A stretch of 6,678 nt of DNA from Paracoccaceae bacterium. GTDB taxonomy: Bacteria > Pseudomonadota > Alphaproteobacteria > Rhodobacterales > Rhodobacteraceae. The stretch is taken from assembly GCA_006227805.1 (NCBI GenBank), contig SBFT01000299.1:1-6678 (forward strand), read 5' to 3'. Made by a program: the position numbers and the translations under genes. This document shows positions 1 through 4,891 of this stretch, in pieces. Under the pieces are notes generated by a model. That model was given only the letters and a program-made list of their open reading frames with translations. It was not told the origin of the DNA and searched no databases. Numbering within the stretch: position 1 is the stretch's first letter; each line of letters begins with the position of its first letter.

Positions 1-13
1 GCAAAGCCCTGAG

Positions 14-54
14 TCAAGCGCAGAGATTCATTGAACCGCTCTGCGCGGGCTTGA
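14..54. terminator. Bulged stem-loop, possible terminator of the gene upstream of the window
   Basis: GCGCAGAG (18-25) pairs perfectly with CTCTGCGC (39-46) around a 13-nt loop. The outer TCAA (14-17) can pair with TTGA (51-54) if GGGC (47-50) bulges out. There is no T-tract after the stem, so intrinsic termination is only a guess. The position directly after a possible stop codon at 10-12 fits the 3' end of an upstream transcript. Two GANTC sites (11-15 and 25-29) lie in or beside the structure, so it could equally be a DNA-level site. Confidence 0.3.
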
Positions 55-218
55 TACCAAGGTGCAGCGATTCACTCGCTTGGGGGGACAGGCCACTTCC
101 CGGGACGCCACAAGACAACATGGGCGACCCGGCAGGTGACGGTCGTTGTTCCGGGTTTTCCGGTGCATCGGTCTGCTGCTGCGTTGGGGTTTTTCGACGT
201 CGGCCCTGTCATGACATT

Positions 219-274
219 TCTGCGCCGGACGCAGATCCGACACCAAACCGGCACTGCCGCCGGGTTGCGGATCT
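219..274 (+). promoter_or_regulatory. Two overlapping, mutually exclusive stem-loops upstream of dnaA
   Basis: TCTGCG (219-224) and CGCAGA (230-235) form a 6-bp hairpin with a 5-nt loop. AGATCCG (233-239) can instead pair with CGGATCT (268-274). Inside that larger arm, AACCGGC (246-252) can pair with GCCGGGTT (259-266) with one bulged G. The two structures share bases 233-235, so an RNA could form only one of them fully at a time. Whether this DNA is transcribed is unknown, and no ligand-binding core is recognisable. Confidence 0.25.
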
Positions 275-341
275 ATATCCGGCATTGATGCGCATCCGCG
301 CATGGCGATGCCTTTGCGGCAGCGCAGAGATGTCTTGAGTG

Positions 342-375
342 ATGGATCGTCCCGGGGGTTGGGCCGGGAATCCAT
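342..375 (+). promoter_or_regulatory. 12-bp bulged stem-loop in the dnaA leader
   Basis: ATGGAT (342-347) pairs with ATCCAT (370-375), and TCCCGG (350-355) pairs with CCGGGA (364-369). That gives 12 base pairs interrupted only by a 2-nt bulge (CG, 348-349), closed by an 8-nt G/T-rich loop. It ends 44 bases before the dnaA start codon and has no T-tract after it. A leader RNA structure affecting dnaA message stability, attenuation or translation is possible, as is a protein-binding site on DNA. A GANTC site (368-372) sits in the descending arm. Confidence 0.4.
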
Positions 376-382
376 AACAAGA

Positions 383-394
383 GGCCGCAAGGCC
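383..394 (+). promoter_or_regulatory. Small GNRA-capped hairpin before dnaA
   Basis: GGCC (383-386) and GGCC (391-394) pair around GCAA, a GNRA-type tetraloop. It lies eight bases after the larger stem at 342-375 and 15 bases before the dnaA Shine-Dalgarno sequence (GAGG, 410-413). A 4-bp stem is short and could be chance. The stable loop class and the placement in the probable leader make it worth recording. Confidence 0.25.
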
Positions 395-419
395 GACAGT
401 CGCAACGACGAGGCGAAGA

Positions 420-1781
420 ATGACACAAGAAAAATGGGGACAACTCAGACTGAGGCTTCTGAAGACGGTCGGAAAGAACAACTACGCCAGCTGGATCGAG
501 CCGCTCGAATTCGCGGCGCTGGAAGACGGGGTGGCGGTCTTCACGGTTCCCAACAACTTCCTCGGCAATTACGTCAGCCAGAATTTCGCGGACCTGATCC
601 TTTACGAGCTGAACAATTCCGGTGAGCGGGTGCAGCGCCTGGCCTTTCAGGTTTCGGCCAACTCGACCCGCCGTCCCGACAGCGGCGCCGCGCAGGCGGT
701 CGCACCGAAACAGGCGGCCTCCGTCGCCCCCGCCGACAGCCTCCAGGCCGCGCCGCTCGACCCGCGCTTCACCTTCGACAGCTTCATCGTGGGCAAGCCC
801 AACGAACTGGCCCATGCCGCCGCGCGCCGCGTGGCCGAGGGCGGGCCGGTCACGTTCAACCCGCTCTTTCTCTATGGCGGGGTGGGGCTGGGCAAGACCC
901 ACCTGATGCACGCGATCGCCTGGGAGCTGCGCACGCGCCAGCCGCATCTGAACGTCGTCTACCTGTCGGCCGAACAGTTCATGTACCGCTTCATCCAGGC
1001 CCTGCGTGAACGCAGGATGATGGATTTCAAGCATCTTTTCCGGTCGGTGGACGTGCTGATGGTGGATGACGTCCAGTTCATCGCCGGCAAGGACAGCACG
1101 CAGGAGGAGTTCTTCCACACCTTCAACGCGCTGGTGGACCAGAACAAGCAGATCATCATTTCCGCCGACCGCGCCCCGGGCGAGATCAAGCACCTCGAGG
1201 ACCGGGTGAAGTCGCGCCTGCAATGCGGGCTGGTCGTCGATCTGCACCCCACCGACTACGAATTGCGCCTGGGCGTGCTGCAATCCAAGGCCGAGCAGTT
1301 CATGGCCAGCTATGGCCAGCTGCGCATCGCGCCCGGGATCCTGGAATTCCTGGCGCAGCGCATCTCGACCAACGTGCGCGTCCTGGAAGGGGCGTTGCAG
1401 CGGCTCTTCGCCTTCGCCTCGCTGGTCGGGCGCGAGATCGACATGGACCTGACCCAGGACTGCCTGGCCGATGTCCTGAAGGCGTCCGAGCGCAAGATCA
1501 CCGTCGAGGAGATTCAGCGCCAGGTCGCCGATTACTACAACATCCGGATGAGCGACATCATCGGCCCCAAGCGCCTGCGGACCTATGCCAGGCCTCGCCA
1601 GGTTGCGATGTATCTTGCGAAACAGCTGACCAGCCGGTCGCTGCCGGAAATCGGCCGCCGCTTCGGCGGGCGCGATCACACCACGATCATGCATGGCGTG
1701 CGCCGGATCGAGGAGCTGAAGGCGACCGACGGCCAGATCGCCGAGGATATCGAGCTGCTGCGCCGCGCGCTGGAAGCCTGA
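420..1781 (+). CDS. dnaA: Chromosomal replication initiator protein DnaA
   Basis: DnaA is the AAA+ ATPase that binds DnaA boxes at the origin, melts it and recruits the replicative helicase. The product is 453 aa, a normal alphaproteobacterial size. Domain I (about 1-80) has the helicase-contact region with a conserved Trp-Ile-Glu-Pro segment (25-28). A short Ala/Pro-rich linker (about 82-113) follows. The ATPase core shows Walker A GGVGLGKT (153-160), Walker B LMVDDVQF (213-220), sensor 1 IIISAD (245-250), the arginine-finger segment LEDRVKSR (259-266) and sensor 2 NVRVLEGAL (318-326). Domain IV carries RPRQ (391-394) and the DNA-binding signature GRDHTTIMHGVRRI (417-430). The ATG is preceded by GAGG at 410-413, six bases away. 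Long reverse-strand open frames over this gene are GC-rich shadows. Confidence 0.98.
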   Translation: MTQEKWGQLRLRLLKTVGKNNYASWIEPLEFAALEDGVAVFTVPNNFLGNYVSQNFADLILYELNNSGERVQRLAFQVSANSTRRPDSGAAQAVAPKQAASVAPADSLQAAPLDPRFTFDSFIVGKPNELAHAAARRVAEGGPVTFNPLFLYGGVGLGKTHLMHAIAWELRTRQPHLNVVYLSAEQFMYRFIQALRERRMMDFKHLFRSVDVLMVDDVQFIAGKDSTQEEFFHTFNALVDQNKQIIISADRAPGEIKHLEDRVKSRLQCGLVVDLHPTDYELRLGVLQSKAEQFMASYGQLRIAPGILEFLAQRISTNVRVLEGALQRLFAFASLVGREIDMDLTQDCLADVLKASERKITVEEIQRQVADYYNIRMSDIIGPKRLRTYARPRQVAMYLAKQLTSRSLPEIGRRFGGRDHTTIMHGVRRIEELKATDGQIAEDIELLRRALEA

Positions 1782-1790
1782 CCGGGGGAC

Positions 1791-1825
1791 GGGGCGCGCG
1801 GGACCACCCCTTGACCGCGCGCCCC
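1791..1825 (+). terminator. GC-rich stem-loop after dnaA, likely terminator or attenuator
   Basis: GGGGCGCGCGG (1791-1801) is the exact reverse complement of CCGCGCGCCCC (1815-1825), giving an 11-bp, nearly all-GC stem with a 13-nt loop. It begins nine bases after the dnaA stop codon. There is no T-tract downstream, so it is not a textbook intrinsic terminator. It may still pause polymerase, end transcription with Rho, or protect the dnaA message 3' end. Its position suggests dnaA and dnaN are at least partly separate transcripts. Confidence 0.5.
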
Positions 1826-1864
1826 ATCCGGCGGACAACCCCTCCCGAGAGCTTGTGAAAACGC

Positions 1865-1892
1865 TTGTGCCACGGCGGCAAACGGCTAATTT
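1865..1892 (+). promoter_or_regulatory. Possible dnaN promoter with overlapping inverted repeat
   Basis: TTGTGC (1865-1870) and TAATTT (1887-1892) are 16 bp apart and make a weak sigma70-like pair 31 bases before the dnaN start. The -35 half is the second copy of a GCTTGTG direct repeat (1851-1857 and 1863-1869, 12-bp period). An inverted repeat GGCAAA (1877-1882) / TTTGCC (1890-1895) covers the -10 region. The arrangement could be an operator, but each match is short. Confidence 0.35.
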
Positions 1893-1913
1893 GCCTGTCC
1901 CGGCGCATATGAT

Positions 1914-1917
1914 GGGG
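1914..1917 (+). promoter_or_regulatory. Weak Shine-Dalgarno that decides the dnaN start
   Basis: GGGG lies six bases before the ATG at 1924. Four in-frame ATGs occur at 1909, 1912, 1918 and 1924, and the frame is open back to a GTG at 1855. The last ATG is chosen because it gives the usual clamp N-terminus (MKLSIERG) and has the best-placed purine run. The longer versions would begin inside the putative promoter. Confidence 0.5.
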
Positions 1918-1923
1918 ATGGCG

Positions 1924-3042
1924 ATGAAACTGAGCATTGAACGCGGCGCGCTGTTGAAGGCGGTGTCCCAGGCCCAATCCGTGGTCGAGCGGCGCAACAC
2001 CATCCCGATCCTGGCCAATGTCCTGATCGAGGCCGAGGGCGACCGCGTCCAGTTCCGCGCCACCGATCTCGACATCGAGGTCGTCGACAAGGCCCCCGCC
2101 AAGGTCGAGCGTCCCGGCGCCACCACCGTCTCGGCCACGACGCTGCACGAGATCGTGCGCAAGCTGCCCGACGGCGCGCTGGTGACGCTGGCGGCCGACA
2201 GCGCGACGGGCCGGCTGACGGTCGAGGCGGGGCGCTCCAACTTCTCGCTCGCGACGCTGCCGAAGGAGGATTTCCCGGTGATGGCGTCCTCGGAATACCA
2301 GTCGAATTTCTCGGCCCCCGCGCCGGCGCTGCGGCGGCTTTTCGACAAGTCGAAATTCGCGATCTCGACGGAAGAGACGCGTTACTACCTGAACGGCGTC
2401 TACATGCATGTGGCCGAGGCCGATGGCGGGCGGGTCCTGCGCTGCGTGGCCACCGACGGCCACCGCCTGGCGCGCATCGACGCCGACCTGCCGGAAGGTG
2501 CGTCTGACATGCCCGGCGTCATCGTGCCGCGCAAGACCGTGGGCGAATTGCGCAAGCTTCTGGACGACGACGAGATGAAGATCGCGGTTTCGGTCTCCGA
2601 GACCAAGGTGCGCTTCGCGACCCCGGACATCACGCTGACCTCGAAGGTCATCGACGGCACCTTCCCCGATTACAGCCGGGTCATCCCGCAGAACAACACC
2701 CGCCGCCTGGAAGTGGACGCGGCCGAATTCGCGCAGGCGGTCGACCGGGTGGCGACGGTCAGTTCCGAACGCTCGCGCGCGGTCAAGCTGTCGCTGGACG
2801 AGGACCGTCTGGTCCTCTCGGTCAACGCGCCCGACAGCGGCGCGGCGGAAGAGGAACTGGCCGTGGCCTATGGCGACGAACGCCTGGATATCGGGTTCAA
2901 CGCGAAATACCTGCTGGAAATCGCGGGCCAGGTCGACCGCGAGAACGCGGTCTTCCTGTTCAACTCGGCCGGCGACCCCACCCTGATGCGCGAGGGCAAC
3001 GACCAGAGCGCGGTCTATGTCGTGATGCCGATGCGCGTCTGA
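1924..3042 (+). CDS. dnaN: DNA polymerase III beta subunit (sliding clamp)
   Basis: The sliding clamp is a ring-shaped dimer that encircles DNA and tethers polymerase III and other replication and repair proteins. The product is 372 aa, normal for the family. It has three repeated clamp folds, roughly residues 1-120, 128-250 and 252-372. The protein-binding pocket is recognisable from TDGHRLA (178-184), the VIDGTFPDY segment (242-250) and the C-terminal YVVMPMRV (365-372), all matching the classic clamp. The first 23 residues of the longer open frame from GTG 1855 are excluded because they have no clamp counterpart. recF follows after 56 bp, and the two may share a transcript. Nothing unusual is seen in the protein. 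Confidence 0.98.
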   Translation: MKLSIERGALLKAVSQAQSVVERRNTIPILANVLIEAEGDRVQFRATDLDIEVVDKAPAKVERPGATTVSATTLHEIVRKLPDGALVTLAADSATGRLTVEAGRSNFSLATLPKEDFPVMASSEYQSNFSAPAPALRRLFDKSKFAISTEETRYYLNGVYMHVAEADGGRVLRCVATDGHRLARIDADLPEGASDMPGVIVPRKTVGELRKLLDDDEMKIAVSVSETKVRFATPDITLTSKVIDGTFPDYSRVIPQNNTRRLEVDAAEFAQAVDRVATVSSERSRAVKLSLDEDRLVLSVNAPDSGAAEEELAVAYGDERLDIGFNAKYLLEIAGQVDRENAVFLFNSAGDPTLMREGNDQSAVYVVMPMRV

Positions 3043-3079
3043 TCGCGCTGACGCGCGATGCCTCCGGCGGGGATATTTG
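3042..3079 (+). terminator. Hairpin plus CCTCCGGCGGGG-ATATTT element between dnaN and recF
   Basis: ATCGCGC (3042-3048) and GCGCGAT (3053-3059) form a perfect 7-bp hairpin with a TGAC loop, starting on the last base of the dnaN stop codon. Directly after it, CCTCCGGCGGGG (3061-3072) can fold into a second short stem (one G-U pair), followed by the A/T-rich ATATTTG (3073-3079). Two stems before an A/T run resemble a terminator or a processing site. From memory, very similar CCTCCGGCGGGG-ATATTT strings recur between genes in Rhodobacteraceae, but I cannot verify that here. If it terminates, recF expression depends on read-through, since no separate recF promoter is evident. Confidence 0.4.
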
Positions 3080-3098
3080 AAGCGAGAGGAAGCAGGAC

Positions 3099-4196
3099 AT
3101 GCTGTTCCTGTCGCGGCTGAGCCTGTCGCATTTCCGCTCGCACAGGCGCGCGCGGATCGAGGCGGATGGCCGCCCGGTCGCGATCTGGGGGCCGAACGGG
3201 GCGGGCAAGACGAACATCCTGGAAGCGGTGTCGCTGTTCTCGCCCGGGCGGGGGCTGCGTCGCGCCAGCGCCGAGGAGATGTCGCGCCGCCCCGAGACCC
3301 TGGGATGGAAGCTGTCGGCCGAAGTCGTGACGCCCGGCCATGTGCACGAGGTCGAGACCTGGTCGGAAGGCGGCGCGGCGCGGCAGGTCACGATCGACGG
3401 CAAGCAGGCCTCGCAGGTGGCGCTGGGCCGGATCGCGCGGGTTCTCTGGCTGGTCCCGGCGATGGACCGGTTGTGGATCGAGGCGGCGGAAGGACGGCGG
3501 CGGTTTCTCGACCGGATGGTGATGAGCTTCCTGCCCGATCATGCGGATGCGGTGCTGGCCTATGACAAGGCCATGCGCGAGCGCAACAGGTTGCTGAAGG
3601 AGCAGGTGCGCGACGCCCATTGGTATGGTGCGCTGGAGCGCCAGATGGCCGAGGCGGGCGCGCGCATCCATGCGGGCCGTGTCGCGACCGTGGTCCGGCT
3701 GGCCGAGGCGCAGGCGGGGGCCGGGACGGCCTTTCCCGTCGCCGATCTGGAATTGCAGCAGAGCGAGGGCGGGATGCCCGGGGACGAGGACGCCCTGCGC
3801 GAGGCCCTGGCCGAAAGCCGCCTCCGCGACATGGCCGCGGGCCGCGCGCTGGTCGGGCCGCACCGCACGGATCTCTACGGCGTCTATGCCGCCAAGGGCG
3901 TGCCCGCGCGCGACTGTTCCACCGGGGAGCAGAAGGCGCTTCTGGTGTCGCTGATCCTGGCCAATGCGCGCGCGCTGGCCGAGGAGATCGGCGCGCCGCC
4001 GATCCTTCTGCTGGACGAGGTCGCGGCGCATCTGGACGCGGGCAGGCGGGCGGCGCTCTATGACGAGGTCTGCGCGCTGGGCGCGCAGGCCTGGATGACG
4101 GGGACGGGGCCGGAATTGTTCGCGGAACTGGGCGCGCGGGCGCAATGCCTGGAAGTGACCGAAACGGGTGGCGAAAGCCAGGTGAGGGCGGCATGA
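3099..4196 (+). CDS. recF: DNA replication and repair protein RecF
   Basis: RecF is an SMC-like ABC ATPase that, with RecO and RecR, helps load RecA onto single-stranded gaps and supports restart of stalled forks. The product is 365 aa, the usual size. It shows the N-terminal beta strand with SHFRSHR (10-16), Walker A GPNGAGKTN (31-39), the ABC signature STGEQK (274-279) and Walker B ILLLDEVAAHLD (302-313) with Asp306 and catalytic Glu307. A TGTG segment (334-337) sits where the family carries its conserved post-Walker B Thr-Gly. The helical lever arm lies between, about residues 130-240. The ATG has GAGGA at 3086-3090, eight bases upstream. The stop codon overlaps the next gene by ATGA (4193-4196), which implies translational coupling to the exporter. 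Confidence 0.97.
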   Translation: MLFLSRLSLSHFRSHRRARIEADGRPVAIWGPNGAGKTNILEAVSLFSPGRGLRRASAEEMSRRPETLGWKLSAEVVTPGHVHEVETWSEGGAARQVTIDGKQASQVALGRIARVLWLVPAMDRLWIEAAEGRRRFLDRMVMSFLPDHADAVLAYDKAMRERNRLLKEQVRDAHWYGALERQMAEAGARIHAGRVATVVRLAEAQAGAGTAFPVADLELQQSEGGMPGDEDALREALAESRLRDMAAGRALVGPHRTDLYGVYAAKGVPARDCSTGEQKALLVSLILANARALAEEIGAPPILLLDEVAAHLDAGRRAALYDEVCALGAQAWMTGTGPELFAELGARAQCLEVTETGGESQVRAA

Positions 4197-4813
4197 CGGT
4201 GACCCTGCCGCAGCTGGTGCTCTATGCCGGGGCGCTTCTGGTGCTGTTCCTGACGCCGGGGCCGGTCTGGCTGGCGCTGATCGCGCGGTCGATGTCGGGC
4301 GGCTTCCAGGCGGCCTGGCCGCTGGCGCTGGGCGTGTCCGTGGGCGATATCGTCTGGCCTGCCCTTGCGATGCTGGGCCTCGCGTGGATCGTGGCGGAAG
4401 TCGACGGGATCATGACCGTCCTGCGCTGGGTCGCCTGCGCGGTCTTCCTGTGGATGGGCTGGCAGGCGATCCGCAGCGCCGATGACGCGATCCATGGCGA
4501 CCGGCGGCTGACGCGGCCCGGGCTGCGGGCGGGCTTCACGGCGGGGGTGGTCGCGATCCTGGGCAATCCCAAGGCGATCCTGTTCTACATGGGGGTGCTG
4601 CCGGGCTTCTTCGATCTCGAGCGGATCACGGGCCTCGACATCGTCGTGATCGTGGCGATGTCGGTCCTTGTGCCCCTGGCGGGGAACCTGACCTTCGCGC
4701 TCTTCATCGACCGGGCGCGGCGGCTGGTCGCCTCGCCGCGCGGATTGCGGATGACGAACCTGGCGGCCGGTTGGGCGATGGTTCTGGTGGGTCTGGCCAT
4801 TCCCTTTCTCTGA
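4193..4813 (+). CDS. LysE/RhtB family amino acid exporter
   Basis: This is a predicted inner-membrane exporter of the LysE/RhtB superfamily, whose members expel amino acids or related metabolites. The substrate cannot be read from the sequence. The product is 206 aa, typical for the family. It has about six hydrophobic segments (roughly 5-31, 41-68, 73-92, 112-137, 149-172 and 186-205). Hallmarks are TPGP (21-24) at the end of the first helix, LGVSVGD (46-52) in the second and GNPKA (124-128) in the fourth, followed by LPGFF (136-140). The ATG overlaps the recF stop, with GAGGG at 4184-4188 inside the recF end serving as ribosome site. Base composition matches its neighbours, so recent transfer is not evident. 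gyrB follows from its own promoter. Confidence 0.92.
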   Translation: MTVTLPQLVLYAGALLVLFLTPGPVWLALIARSMSGGFQAAWPLALGVSVGDIVWPALAMLGLAWIVAEVDGIMTVLRWVACAVFLWMGWQAIRSADDAIHGDRRLTRPGLRAGFTAGVVAILGNPKAILFYMGVLPGFFDLERITGLDIVVIVAMSVLVPLAGNLTFALFIDRARRLVASPRGLRMTNLAAGWAMVLVGLAIPFL

Positions 4814-4825
4814 CCACAAAATCTA

Positions 4826-4840
4826 GTCGCGGCGCGTGAC
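4826..4840. repeat. Imperfect inverted repeat overlapping the gyrB -35 box
   Basis: GTCGCG (4826-4831) and CGTGAC (4835-4840) are reverse complements with one mismatch, separated by three bases. The right arm covers five of the six bases of the gyrB -35 element (4836-4841). A repressor or other regulator bound here would block RNA polymerase. The repeat is short, so chance is possible. Confidence 0.3.
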
Positions 4841-4864
4841 ATCCCCCACCAGAAATCGTATAAG
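4836..4864 (+). promoter_or_regulatory. gyrB promoter, sigma70 type
   Basis: GTGACA (4836-4841) and TATAAG (4859-4864) each match five of six consensus bases and are exactly 17 bp apart, which is very good for this GC-rich DNA. Transcription would start near 4870-4872, leaving a leader of about 20 bases before the gyrB ATG. A GANTC site (GATTC, 4864-4868) shares the last base of the -10 box. The promoter lies wholly in the gap after the exporter stop codon, so gyrB can be expressed independently of recF. Confidence 0.65.
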
Positions 4865-4891
4865 ATTCAAAAGACAAGAAGGAATTCGCGG

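Larger units (their letters stand above)
1..419. other. Non-coding region upstream of dnaA
   Basis: I see no convincing gene here. The frame that stays open from base 3 to 338 encodes a Cys/Arg-rich peptide without family resemblance or a sensible ribosome site. Bases 1-12 could be the last codons of an upstream gene (Ala-Lys-Pro-stop), but twelve bases cannot prove it. The stretch holds GANTC sites at 11-15, 25-29, 69-73 and 368-372, and perfect palindromes CGACGTCG (195-202), TGTCATGACA (207-216) and GATGCGCATC (287-296). It also contains several stem-loops listed separately. No TTATNCACA-like DnaA boxes, no CtrA-type TTAA-N7-TTAA site and no clear -35/-10 pair were found by eye. The dnaA promoter must lie here or further upstream, but I cannot place it. 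Confidence 0.75.

Noticed and set aside
1..34. Possible 3' end of an upstream gene such as rpsT, which I recall lying next to dnaA in some relatives
   Set aside because: Only a few codons would be inside the window, and the frame resembling a Lys-Ala-Leu ribosomal protein tail does not stop where it should. It is not supportable as a feature.
51..338. A 95-codon forward open frame upstream of dnaA
   Set aside because: It has a TTG start, no ribosome site, and a Cys/Arg-rich composition unlike neighbouring genes. It also crosses several inverted repeats.
1369..1398. NVRVLEGAL in DnaA sensor 2, with Val where E. coli has Glu
   Set aside because: The functional Arg and the rest of the motif are intact. 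I recall this variant as common in Rhodobacterales DnaA, so it is probably lineage-typical.
1855..1923. Longer DnaN start at GTG 1855 adding 23 residues
   Set aside because: The added residues have no counterpart in beta clamps and overlap a plausible promoter. The ATG at 1924 yields the standard N-terminus.
273..2348. A 691-codon reverse-strand open frame covering dnaA and part of dnaN
   Set aside because: It lies antisense to two unmistakable genes. Its length reflects the scarcity of stop codons in GC-rich DNA, and the protein has no recognisable domain.
3469..3478. TTGTGGATCG in recF as a reverse-strand DnaA-box-like match
   Set aside because: It has two mismatches to the consensus, is isolated and lies inside coding sequence under protein constraint.
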